A stretch of DNA of 64,000 nt from an uncultured Lachnospiraceae bacterium (lineage in GTDB: Bacteria > Bacillota > Clostridia > Lachnospirales > Lachnospiraceae), in assembly GCA_947176505.1 (NCBI GenBank), contig CAMWQW010000005.1, forward strand, positions 62,001 through 126,000, given 5' to 3'. Made by a program: the position numbers and the translations under genes. Under the pieces are notes generated by a model. That model was given only the letters and a program-made list of their open reading frames with translations. It was not told where the DNA came from and did not search any database. Shown in pieces: positions 1 through 8,248 of this stretch (within the stretch, counting starts at the first letter, position 1; every line of letters begins with the position of its first letter).

Positions 1-1572
1 AGCCGCATTGATGAATCCAAAGAATTGTCTGACAAGTTTAATGCGCTGGGATATCGGACGGTTTCTCTGAACGGTGATGCATCGGAGGAAGAGCGGATAG
101 ATGCCTTTGAGAGACTGGCAATGGATGAGAGCGATGCTACGGAAGAACGACAGCCGCTGGATTATATTTTTTCAGTTGAGATTCTAAATGAGGGTGTGGA
201 TATCGTAGAGGTTAATCAGGTTATTATGTTACGCCCGACAGAGTCGCCGATTGTATTTATCCAGCAGTTAGGCAGGGGATTGCGTAAAGCAGAAGGAAAG
301 GAATATGTTGTAGTTTTAGATTTTATCGGCAATTATACGAATAATTTTATGATTCCGGTTGCCTTGTCGGGAGACCGTACCTACAATGCGGATACTATCA
401 GAAAATATGTAATTAGCGGAAACAGTACGATACCGGGAGTGTCTACCATACATTTTGATGAAGTGGCAAAAGACAAAATTTTCAAATCTATCGATAAAAT
501 TCGTGGGATTCGGACGATTATAAAAGACAGCTATGTCTCTCTTAGAAACAGACTTGGGCGGATTCCATTTTTGTTAGATTTTTATGAGAACGGAGAAGTT
601 GATCCGCTTGTTATTATAAAAGAATATAAGACTTACTATGCATTTCTTGAAGTAATGGAAAAGGACACCTATACATGCTCTTTAATGGAGCAGGAAAAGC
701 TGACTTTAGAGTATTTGTCAAAAACAATTTTAAGTGGTGCACGTCCGTATGAATTGGAAATTTTGAAGGCAGTTTTGATGAACGAGCATGTTTCCGTCGA
801 GAGGCTGCAGGAGGATTTTAAGAATAAATATGACTATGATTTCAAATTACAATATATTGAAAACGCAATTGATGTATTGCAAGGACATTTTGTCAGTAAA
901 GAGGAGGAATACCAGAAGTTTTGTCATATAGATGTATTGGATTATGATGAAAGAAGAAGCTTAAGCAGAATGAGAAGCTTTGCCAATTGTCTCAAACATA
1001 AAGAATTTTATGAGCAAATCGATGATATTGTATCGGTAGGATTGAAGCGATACACGGACAAGTATATGGCGAAGGGAGGCGCTGAAACTCCTTTTGTCAT
1101 ATATGAGAAATATTCCAGAAGAGATGTAAGTCTTCTCATGAATTGTGGAAAGGATTTATCATCGACCATGTATGGAATGAAACGAATAGGTGATGATGTC
1201 TTCATTTTTGTTACATATCATAAGGAACAAGCCGGTGATGATAAGAATTATGTAGAAGGCAAGCCTGATTATGCGGATGTGTTTGATGATAATATGATTT
1301 TTCGCTGGGACTCGCAGATTGGTAAGGGAGTTGACAGTTCTTATATGCAGGGTGTGATGACTGCGAAGCGGAAGCATTTGTTTGTCAAAAAGAGTGATGC
1401 CGAAAGCAATTTCTATTATATGGGACAGTTTGATATTGTGGATGTCAAAGAGGCAGAAAAGGAAAATAATAGAGGGAAGAAAGAGGTTATTTCAAAAGTG
1501 CGGGTAAAGATGCATCAACCAGTAAGAGATGATTTACTTCGTTATCTGCAAAGCGGAATCATGGAGGATTAG
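1..1572 (+). CDS. DEAD/DEAH-box (SF2) helicase, C-terminal part with DUF3427-like tail; cut by window edge
   Basis: The reading frame is open from base 1, so the N-terminus (Walker A, DEAD box) lies outside the window; 523 codons are visible. The first ~110 residues are the helicase C-terminal RecA-like domain: motif V 'ILNEGVDIVEV' and motif VI 'QQLGRGLRKAEGK' (QxxGRxxR arginine fingers). The remaining ~400 residues lack helicase motifs and resemble the DUF3427 tail of bacterial SSL2-like helicases. Established: SF2 helicases unwind or translocate on nucleic acid using ATP. The stop overlaps the leader of the Nudix gene one base downstream, so the two are probably co-transcribed, suggesting DNA maintenance or a defence-like pair (inference). 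Confidence 0.85.
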   Translation, partial: SRIDESKELSDKFNALGYRTVSLNGDASEEERIDAFERLAMDESDATEERQPLDYIFSVEILNEGVDIVEVNQVIMLRPTESPIVFIQQLGRGLRKAEGKEYVVVLDFIGNYTNNFMIPVALSGDRTYNADTIRKYVISGNSTIPGVSTIHFDEVAKDKIFKSIDKIRGIRTIIKDSYVSLRNRLGRIPFLLDFYENGEVDPLVIIKEYKTYYAFLEVMEKDTYTCSLMEQEKLTLEYLSKTILSGARPYELEILKAVLMNEHVSVERLQEDFKNKYDYDFKLQYIENAIDVLQGHFVSKEEEYQKFCHIDVLDYDERRSLSRMRSFANCLKHKEFYEQIDDIVSVGLKRYTDKYMAKGGAETPFVIYEKYSRRDVSLLMNCGKDLSSTMYGMKRIGDDVFIFVTYHKEQAGDDKNYVEGKPDYADVFDDNMIFRWDSQIGKGVDSSYMQGVMTAKRKHLFVKKSDAESNFYYMGQFDIVDVKEAEKENNRGKKEVISKVRVKMHQPVRDDLLRYLQSGIMED

Positions 1573-1573
1573 T

Positions 1574-1975
1574 ATGAAAACAATACGTGTAGTGGCGGCA
1601 GTTATCTGTGATGATATGGAGAAACCTACGAAGATATTTGCGACAGCCAGAGGATACGGGGAGTTCAAAGGGCAGTGGGAGTTTCCGGGCGGCAAGATTG
1701 AAGCAGGAGAATCTCCAGAGAATGCGCTCGTCAGAGAAATCAGGGAAGAACTGGATACTGATATTGAAGTGGGCATTTTGATACATACCATAGAATATGA
1801 TTATCCGACATTCCATCTTTCGATGGACTGCTTTTTGGCGAAAGTGAATGCGGGCGAACTGGTACTCAAGGAAGCAGAAGCCGCCAGATGGCTTACGAAG
1901 AACGAGCTATATGATGTGCAGTGGCTGCCGGCAGATTTGTCATTAATCGAGATGCTAGAGGAGCGGATGGGATAA
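1574..1975 (+). CDS. MutT-like Nudix hydrolase (8-oxo-dGTP diphosphatase family)
   Basis: 133 aa, the normal size of MutT. The Nudix box spans residues 40-62: G40, E46 and the R54-E55-I56-R57-E58-E59 core that binds divalent metal are present. The usual glycine after REUXEE is Asp61, a tolerated change in the family. 'GQWEFPGGK' just before the box is the MutT strand that contacts the nucleotide. The family hydrolyses oxidised dNTPs to monophosphate plus PPi in the cytoplasm. ATG at 1574 is preferred over an upstream in-frame start because the gene then follows the helicase stop directly, with GGAGGA at about 1563-1568. Substrate is inferred from family only. Confidence 0.85.
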   Translation: MKTIRVVAAVICDDMEKPTKIFATARGYGEFKGQWEFPGGKIEAGESPENALVREIREELDTDIEVGILIHTIEYDYPTFHLSMDCFLAKVNAGELVLKEAEAARWLTKNELYDVQWLPADLSLIEMLEERMG

Positions 1976-2148
1976 ACGAAATATGAGAAACAGTTAACAA
2001 AATTTCCATTTATTTAACTTCTGTTCAATTGTAGATAGTCTCTTCATCTGTTATGCTGTAAGCAGCCAAGGCAAAAAAATTGATGCATTGCATATATGCA
2101 ACAGACGGATCATGAAACGACATACAGACGGAAAGGGGACTATTAGAT

Positions 2149-3315
2149 ATGCAAATCGGACAGGTAATCAGACAATATCGTAAAGAAAAGGACATGACGC
2201 AGGAGGAGATGGCGAACCGCCTTGGAGTGACGGCACCGGCAGTCAATAAGTGGGAGAACGGAGGCTCGATGCCGGATATTATGCTCCTTGCGCCGATAGC
2301 CAGACTGCTGGGGATTTCTCTTGACACGCTGCTGTCTTTTCGGGAGGAATTGACACAGGAAGAGATACAAGATATCATCTATACATTGAATTTCATGTTG
2401 CGGGAGCAGTCTTTCGGGGAAGCATTTGCGTATGCGAAAGAGAAAATAGCGCAGTATCCCAACTGTGAAGCGTTAATATTGGAAGCGGCGGTGTTGCTTA
2501 ATGCGGAGCGTATGCGGACAAAGCAAGAGACGGATAATGAAGAGACAGTCGTTCCAGTACAGTTTGATTCGGAGCAGTCGGAGAAAAAGACCGAAAAAGG
2601 CGAAGAGTGCAGGAAAGAGCAGACAGAGAAGCAGCGCGGCAGGAATGGCGGTGCATGTAAGAGCAATATAGAAAATGAATACGACGAAGTTATTAACGGA
2701 TGGCTTACCGAGGCGCTTAAGAGTGGAAAGGAACAGATCCGTACGATGGCGGCGGATGCGCTGTTTAGTTTCTATTTAGGTGATAAGCAGTATGAGAAAG
2801 CGGAAGAATGTCTGACGTACTACTCCGAACAGAATCCGGAGCGGAAATTGAAACAGGCACGGATCTACAGCAGTACAGGCAGAACGGAAGAAGCCTATAA
2901 GGCGTATGAAGAACAGCTGTTTTCCATGTATCAAATGACAAGTATGTTGTTTTACGGTATTGAGATGCTGGCGGCGCAGGATGAGAACATGGATAAAGTG
3001 CGTACAATGGTTGACAAGCAGGGTGCGCTTGCTGAAATTTTTGAGATGGGCGAGTATCATAAGGTTTCCAGCAGGCTTGAGCTTGCGGTTATGGAGAAGG
3101 ATGTGGAGGCTACGATTACTATCATGCGGCAGCTTCTTGCAGGCATTGACGATATCAATCATTTTACGAAAGCGTCCCTTTATGAGCATATGATTTTTCG
3201 GGAAATGCGACCGGCATTTGCGGAGCAGATTCGGGAAGATCTGCTTAAGAGTTTTCGGAATGAAGAGACATACGGATTTCTGCAAGGAGACAGTCGCTGG
3301 GAAGCACTAAAATAG
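2149..3315 (+). CDS. XRE-family helix-turn-helix regulator with long C-terminal repeat-like region
   Basis: 388 aa. Residues 1-60 are a Cro/CI-type HTH ('MTQEEMANRLGVTAPAVNKW'). Residues ~80-130 and 180-388 are helical, with TPR-like spacing of Ala, Tyr and Leu, and are separated by a charged linker at ~135-180 rich in Glu, Lys and Gln. XRE proteins with such C-terminal halves are common in Firmicutes as sensors of peptides or small ligands. An AAAGGGG ribosome site precedes the ATG. It lies 66 bp upstream of the BceR-like regulator on the same strand, so it may read into that module. Target and ligand unknown. Confidence 0.85.
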   Translation: MQIGQVIRQYRKEKDMTQEEMANRLGVTAPAVNKWENGGSMPDIMLLAPIARLLGISLDTLLSFREELTQEEIQDIIYTLNFMLREQSFGEAFAYAKEKIAQYPNCEALILEAAVLLNAERMRTKQETDNEETVVPVQFDSEQSEKKTEKGEECRKEQTEKQRGRNGGACKSNIENEYDEVINGWLTEALKSGKEQIRTMAADALFSFYLGDKQYEKAEECLTYYSEQNPERKLKQARIYSSTGRTEEAYKAYEEQLFSMYQMTSMLFYGIEMLAAQDENMDKVRTMVDKQGALAEIFEMGEYHKVSSRLELAVMEKDVEATITIMRQLLAGIDDINHFTKASLYEHMIFREMRPAFAEQIREDLLKSFRNEETYGFLQGDSRWEALK

Positions 3316-3381
3316 TGTGAGAAGGATTTGGAGACTTGTAAAACAAGTCATATACGCGGTGGCAGTCGATGGAGGGCTGTT

Positions 3382-4053
3382 ATGAAACATAGAATACTAA
3401 TCGTTGAAGATGACACTACAATACAGCAGCAATTGAAAAACCTTTTAATCGGAAACGGATATGAGGCGGAAAGTGTAGCGGATTTTTCGCAAGTTATCGA
3501 GCAGGTGAAATCTTTTGAACCGCATTTGACTCTGTTGGACATTAAACTGCCGGGGGACGACGGTTTTACAATCTGCTCCCGGATTCGAGCTTTTTCTGAT
3601 ATGCCGATTATTTTTGTGACGAGCAGCAATACGGACATGGATGAACTGAACAGTATCATGCTGGGTGGGGACGCTTTCATCACGAAGCCTTATAACACAG
3701 CGATTCTGCTGGCAAAGATAGCAGCGCTTTTAAAACGGGCATACAAGTCCGAAATGCAGGAGGTTCTTACATGGAATGATGTTTCCCTGCATTTGGAAGG
3801 CAGTTTCATTGAGTATGACGGACGAAGGGCTGAACTGACGAAGAACGAGATGAAGATTCTCTATTATCTTTTCAGTCATGCCGGAAAGATTTGTTCCAGA
3901 AATGATATCATCGATTTCTTGTGGGACAGTCAGCTTTACGTGGACGACAACGCCTTGAGCGTGAATATGACGCGCATTCGCGATAAGCTGGCAGCTGTTG
4001 GAGTGTCAGATTTTGTCAAAACGAAGCACAGGCAGGGGTATCTGATCTCATGA
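3382..4053 (+). CDS. bceR: BceR-like response regulator (OmpR/PhoB family)
   Basis: 223 aa. Receiver domain residues 1-115 with acidic pair E9/D10-D11, phospho-acceptor D53 ('LTLLDIKLPGDDGF') and the conserved Lys in 'FITKPYN'. A winged-helix DNA-binding domain follows (~125-223; 'ELTKNEMKILYYL', 'VDDNALSVNMTRIRDKL'). ATG at 3382 begins the receiver strand directly; upstream in-frame codons give an unrelated extension. It is followed 30 bp later by an intramembrane-sensing kinase and a BceAB transporter, which identifies the module. The likely operator is the TTACA-N4-TGTAA element at 5112-5125. In the family, it activates bceAB in response to bacitracin or lantibiotics. Gene symbol by homology of module, not orthology. 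Confidence 0.85.
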   Translation: MKHRILIVEDDTTIQQQLKNLLIGNGYEAESVADFSQVIEQVKSFEPHLTLLDIKLPGDDGFTICSRIRAFSDMPIIFVTSSNTDMDELNSIMLGGDAFITKPYNTAILLAKIAALLKRAYKSEMQEVLTWNDVSLHLEGSFIEYDGRRAELTKNEMKILYYLFSHAGKICSRNDIIDFLWDSQLYVDDNALSVNMTRIRDKLAAVGVSDFVKTKHRQGYLIS

Positions 4054-4083
4054 CACTGAGGAGCAGAATGTGGAGGCATATTT

Positions 4084-5097
4084 ATGGACGGCAAGCAATA
4101 TCTGAAGAACAAGTTCCCTGTAATTTTAATCAATCTATTGGGTATGCTGTTCCTTGCGGCATTTTTGGCTGTGAACGGCAGCAACGTTCACAGCATTCTT
4201 TTTATCTTGATTGTCTGGACCCTTGTACTGTGCTGTTATCTGGCAGCAGCCTGTTTTTTGCGCAAAAGATATCTGGACAAACTGCTTACCATGACGCAGC
4301 AGTTAGAAGAGCGGTATCTGATTGCGGAAATCACGACGAGACCTGAGAGGGCGGACGATGCGGTTTTCATAGACATTATGAAGATGGCTGAGAAGTCTAT
4401 GTTGGAAAAGATTGGAAGAATTGAGAAAGAGCGCAGGGAATACAAAGAGTATATTGAGCAGTGGATTCATGAAGCGAAAACGCCCATTGCGGCGATGAAA
4501 CTGCTATGTGAGAATAATCGCTGTGATTTTACGAGGGAATTACTTGCGGAACTAGAGCATGTGAATCATTACACGGAACAGGCGCTCTACTTCGCCAGAA
4601 GCGAACATACGGAGAAGGATTACATGATTCGCGAGACTGATTTGGCAGATGTGATTCACAGTGCGGTTGCCGATAACAAATATCTGTTGCGTCAAAATGC
4701 CGTGGCAGTTACCGTGGATCAAATGAATGAGCATGTTTACACCGACGATAAATGGTTGAGATTTATATTGAACCAGATGATAGGAAATGCGGTAAAATAT
4801 CGCGGGAAACAACCGGCAATACACTTTTATGCCATGAAGAGGGCGGATATGGTTTCGCTTATGGTGGAGGACAACGGTATCGGCATTGTAGAAGGTGACC
4901 TGCCGCGTATCTTTGACAAAGGGTTTACGGGAAGCAATGGGCGAACCGTTCAAAGCTCTACGGGGATTGGGCTTTATCTTTGCAAAAAGCTTTGTGATAA
5001 GTTGGGAATCGGTTTGGAAGTTCTCTCTAAGGGAGAGGGTACGAAGGTTGTGCTTTCTTTTCATATCAATGATTTTATAGCCGAAGTGCAGAGTTAA
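4084..5097 (+). CDS. bceS: BceS-like intramembrane-sensing histidine kinase
   Basis: 337 aa. Two transmembrane helices within residues ~10-60 are separated by only a few residues, so there is essentially no extracellular sensor, the hallmark of BceS-type kinases. The dimerisation/phosphotransfer helix contains H129 ('QWIHEAKTPIAAMK'). The ATPase domain has N box 'NQMIGNAVKY', G1 'DNGIGI' and G2 'TGIGLYLCKK'. GGAGG lies 7 bases before the ATG. In the family these kinases do not sense the drug themselves but read flux through the BceAB transporter in the membrane; the adjacent bceAB fits that model. Confidence 0.87.
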   Translation: MDGKQYLKNKFPVILINLLGMLFLAAFLAVNGSNVHSILFILIVWTLVLCCYLAAACFLRKRYLDKLLTMTQQLEERYLIAEITTRPERADDAVFIDIMKMAEKSMLEKIGRIEKERREYKEYIEQWIHEAKTPIAAMKLLCENNRCDFTRELLAELEHVNHYTEQALYFARSEHTEKDYMIRETDLADVIHSAVADNKYLLRQNAVAVTVDQMNEHVYTDDKWLRFILNQMIGNAVKYRGKQPAIHFYAMKRADMVSLMVEDNGIGIVEGDLPRIFDKGFTGSNGRTVQSSTGIGLYLCKKLCDKLGIGLEVLSKGEGTKVVLSFHINDFIAEVQS

Positions 5098-5121
5098 TTA
5101 CCCTGCACTTCTTACATTTTT
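5083..5121 (+). terminator. Stem-loop after bceS with T-rich tail
   Basis: GAAGTGCAG (5083-5091) pairs perfectly with CTGCACTTC (5103-5111) over an 11-nt loop, followed by TTACATTTTT. The left arm lies in the last bceS codons. It probably terminates bceRS mRNA or limits read-through into bceAB. The T-tail overlaps the BceR-type box, so termination and operator functions share bases. Confidence 0.6.
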
Positions 5122-5125
5122 GTAA
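5112..5125 (+). promoter_or_regulatory. Putative BceR binding site upstream of bceA
   Basis: TTACA-TTTT-TGTAA matches the TNACA-N4-TGTAA consensus known for BceR-type regulators. It sits inside a longer perfect inverted repeat (TTCTTACA / TGTAAGAA, 5109-5128), 93 bp before the bceA ATG. A possible -10 (TACAAA, near 5147) lies downstream, a position compatible with activation. The match is direct; binding is inferred. Confidence 0.7.
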
Positions 5126-5217
5126 GAACTTCGTAAGAAAAGGTGATACAAATAGATAAGTGGATTTGCTACGATACGAGTGGAACCAGAGATGACTGAC
5201 ATGGAGGATAACAAAAC

Positions 5218-5997
5218 ATGCACACGATTTTAGAACTTAAGCAGATTCAGAAATATTACGGTAATGAGGGTAATATTACAAAAGCAATCAATGATATCAG
5301 CTTTGCGGTTAAAGAGGGAGAATTCTTAGGAATTATGGGCGCTTCCGGTTCAGGAAAGACGACGCTTCTTAATTGCATTTCCACGATTGATACGGTAAGC
5401 GCAGGACATATTTATCTGGAGGGAAAAGATATCACAGAAATGAAACCTAAGGAGCTTGCGAAGTTCCGCAGAGAGAATCTGGGGTTTGTGTTTCAGGATT
5501 TCAATCTCTTAGATACGTTGACGATTTCCGAGAATATTGCGCTCGCACTGGCAATCAATAAAGTTCCGGCGGGAGAGGTAGAAGGGCGTGTTGAGGAAAT
5601 GTGCAGGAAGTTGAACATCCGTGATATTTTACGAAAATACCCGTATCAGGTTTCGGGCGGACAGAAACAGCGGTGTGCTTGTGCGAGAGCGCTGATCAAT
5701 CACCCGAAGCTTCTTCTGGCGGATGAGCCGACGGGAGCGCTTGACAGTCACTCTTCACAAATGCTGCTCTCCACGATGCAGCGTATCAATGAACAGCTTG
5801 GCACGACCATTCTTATGGTAACGCATGACGCTTTTACTGCGAGCTATGCCAGTCGTATTCTGTTCCTGAAAGACGGAGCGGTTTTTACGGAGCTTCGGCG
5901 AGGAGACGAAGGCAGAAGTACTTTTTTCAATAAAATCTTAAATGTTATGACGATGATTGGAGGTGGACAAAGTCATGTATGCGAAACTTGTGATTAG
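5218..5997 (+). CDS. bceA: BceA-like ABC transporter ATP-binding protein
   Basis: 259 aa. Walker A 'GASGSGKTTLL' (~residue 40), Q-loop 'FVFQDFNLLD', ABC signature 'VSGGQKQR', Walker B plus D-loop 'LLLADEPTGALDS', and H-loop 'VTHDA' are all intact. It belongs to the MacB/LolD-like class that pairs with FtsX-fold permeases. Its last 23 bases overlap the start of the permease gene, implying translational coupling. With BceB it is expected to free lipid II-cycle intermediates from peptide antibiotics and to signal to the kinase upstream. Expression is probably driven from the region holding the BceR box. Confidence 0.9.
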   Translation: MHTILELKQIQKYYGNEGNITKAINDISFAVKEGEFLGIMGASGSGKTTLLNCISTIDTVSAGHIYLEGKDITEMKPKELAKFRRENLGFVFQDFNLLDTLTISENIALALAINKVPAGEVEGRVEEMCRKLNIRDILRKYPYQVSGGQKQRCACARALINHPKLLLADEPTGALDSHSSQMLLSTMQRINEQLGTTILMVTHDAFTASYASRILFLKDGAVFTELRRGDEGRSTFFNKILNVMTMIGGGQSHVCETCD

Positions 5998-8248
5998 AAA
6001 TGCAAAGCGGTCAGTAAAAGAATATCTGGTCTATCTTGTGACGATGACCATTTGCGTTACCTTATTTTATTCGTTTCTGTCTATTTCCAGTAAATACTAT
6101 CAGCCGGATATCGGGATGGAATATAATTTTCGGATATTGGGTGACGGGATGAAATATGCAATCTGTGCAGTCACATTGCTGCTCATATTTTTAATAAATT
6201 ATGTAAACCAATATATGCTGCGAAGCAGACAGAAAGAATTTGCCGTGCAAGCCATCATGGGAATGGAGCAGAAGACAATCGGAATGCTCTTCCTTGCGGA
6301 GACATTTGTGATGGGGATTACAGCCATTATGTTGGGAATCATCTTGGGCATGTTCGGTTCCCAATTTATCACAGCGATGGTTCTTTCTACTTATAACAAG
6401 GACTATCGACTTACATGGACATTATTCCCGGATACGGTTCTTTTGACGATTGGTTTCTTCGTGTTGAGCTTTGCTGTGGTTGGATTTTTTAATCTGCGTG
6501 TAATCAGGAAGATTAAGATTATTGATATGCTGTCTGCGGATCGGGAGAATGAGCCTTCTTTAGAAAAAAGCCGCCAGATACCTGTTATGGTAATTCTGTT
6601 TGAAATGCTGACGGTATGGATGTTAGTGTCGGGTATCGAGAAAAAGTATTTTTATTTTGACAGCCGTATGCCGTTTCCTGTGCATATCATGTTCTGGGGA
6701 AATATTCTGTTTCCGGCGGTCACACTATTGTGGTCCGTGATATGGTTCATCAGGAAAAGATGGTCGAGAACAGCCGTCATGCCTGCAAAAACTATAGGAA
6801 GCGATGGTATGCATTGTGATAACAGGAAGCGAGAGACGCTGCTGGCTGGACTCTTGATATGCGCATTGCTTCATATACTGTCTGCAGCGAGTGTGCCTTC
6901 TGTGCAGAACGAATATTATCTTTCCATGGGTACCGGCACCGTCAATCAATATATGATGTTTGTACTCGGTAATCTGCTTTTCGTCATCTGTGCAGTCATC
7001 TATCTTGCCAATACCGTGCTTGTAGCGTGGAAGGAGCGGTCGCCGGAACACAGATACCGCAACCAGAATCTGTTTTTCTATGGGCAGATTACAACGAAGC
7101 TGTCTACCGCAAATAAAACTATGACCTTAATCAGCGTAACGCTTGTCACGGCAATTTTTCTGCTGATGGCAGCGCCTATTCTGATCGGATGGGCAAACGG
7201 TTATCTGGAGATGCGTGCGAAGTATGACGTGCAGATTTCTACAGGCTATACCAATGTCTATGAGGAAGAGGAGCTGCCTCGGGACGATTATGGATTTGTG
7301 ACGGATTATCTGGAGCAGAATGGGATTACAACGGCTTATGATTTAACTTTTAACTTGTATCTGCCAAAGAGAGATGATTTTCATAATCGGGTTAAATATG
7401 ATTTCCCGGCGGTGGCAATTTCGTTACATGACTATAATATGATCAGGGAAATGCTGGGATATGAGGCGATTTCTTTAGGGGAAAACGAGTTTACGACACA
7501 GTGGCAGTCGATTGCTACGGAAGACGACAGGGATGAATTTCTATGGACACACAAAGAAATTACTACGGATGCGGGGAGTCTGACGCTTGCCGAAAAGAAT
7601 TGTTATACGGACGCAATGGGAGAGACTCTTTATAACTATTATACAGATGTTTTGCTGGTGCTTCCCGACAGTGTCTGTGAACAACTGCTTCCGGTCAACA
7701 GGGACAGATATATCATGACAACCGACAAGATTTCTTATTTGCAGGCGCAGAAGCTTGAAGAGCTCTTCCGGTCAGTGTATCCGGAAAGTACAGGTATCGG
7801 AGCGGAATACAGAATCAGAACGAGTACGCTGCAAATCAGCAGCACGAAAGCAAATATGTTTGTCTTGCAGGCAGTCATGCTTTACGGGGCTGTTGTGCTG
7901 ATGGTAATTTGTTTTACGGTTCTTTCTTTGCAGCAACTTCTGGACTCCGCTCATTATAGGTACCGCTTTTCGGTGCTTCGCAAATTAGGAGTGGAAGAAA
8001 AAGAGATCGGACACCTTGTGCTGCAGCAGCTTGGTGTATGGTTCGGGCTGCCGGTTACCGTTGCCGTTTGTGTTTCGGCGGTTATTGTTGCATATTATAT
8101 GCAGTCGGTGTCGGCACAGATTATGGCATACATCGGAGTTGGCGCGCTGCTGGCACAGATGTCTCTGACAGGGGTAATTCTCTTGTTACTGTTGTTTAGC
8201 TACTTTATTAGTACATGGATACTCTTTAAGGGTTCCGTGAGTGCGTGA
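5975..8248 (+). CDS. bceB: BceB-like ABC transporter permease (FtsX fold)
   Basis: 757 aa, slightly longer than typical BceB. There are ten predicted membrane segments. A large extracytoplasmic domain (~residues 410-630) lies between segments 7 and 8, the hallmark of BceB-type permeases and the presumed peptide-recognition and signalling domain. Residues ~60-110 ('LLIFLINYVNQYMLRSRQKE') start the first FtsX unit; the second follows 'STKANMFVLQ'. ATG 5975 follows GGAGGTGG at 5960-5966 and overlaps bceA. The 3' end overlaps the convergent MATE gene by 63 bp. Ligand cannot be deduced from sequence. Confidence 0.87.
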   Translation: MYAKLVIRNAKRSVKEYLVYLVTMTICVTLFYSFLSISSKYYQPDIGMEYNFRILGDGMKYAICAVTLLLIFLINYVNQYMLRSRQKEFAVQAIMGMEQKTIGMLFLAETFVMGITAIMLGIILGMFGSQFITAMVLSTYNKDYRLTWTLFPDTVLLTIGFFVLSFAVVGFFNLRVIRKIKIIDMLSADRENEPSLEKSRQIPVMVILFEMLTVWMLVSGIEKKYFYFDSRMPFPVHIMFWGNILFPAVTLLWSVIWFIRKRWSRTAVMPAKTIGSDGMHCDNRKRETLLAGLLICALLHILSAASVPSVQNEYYLSMGTGTVNQYMMFVLGNLLFVICAVIYLANTVLVAWKERSPEHRYRNQNLFFYGQITTKLSTANKTMTLISVTLVTAIFLLMAAPILIGWANGYLEMRAKYDVQISTGYTNVYEEEELPRDDYGFVTDYLEQNGITTAYDLTFNLYLPKRDDFHNRVKYDFPAVAISLHDYNMIREMLGYEAISLGENEFTTQWQSIATEDDRDEFLWTHKEITTDAGSLTLAEKNCYTDAMGETLYNYYTDVLLVLPDSVCEQLLPVNRDRYIMTTDKISYLQAQKLEELFRSVYPESTGIGAEYRIRTSTLQISSTKANMFVLQAVMLYGAVVLMVICFTVLSLQQLLDSAHYRYRFSVLRKLGVEEKEIGHLVLQQLGVWFGLPVTVAVCVSAVIVAYYMQSVSAQIMAYIGVGALLAQMSLTGVILLLLLFSYFISTWILFKGSVSA

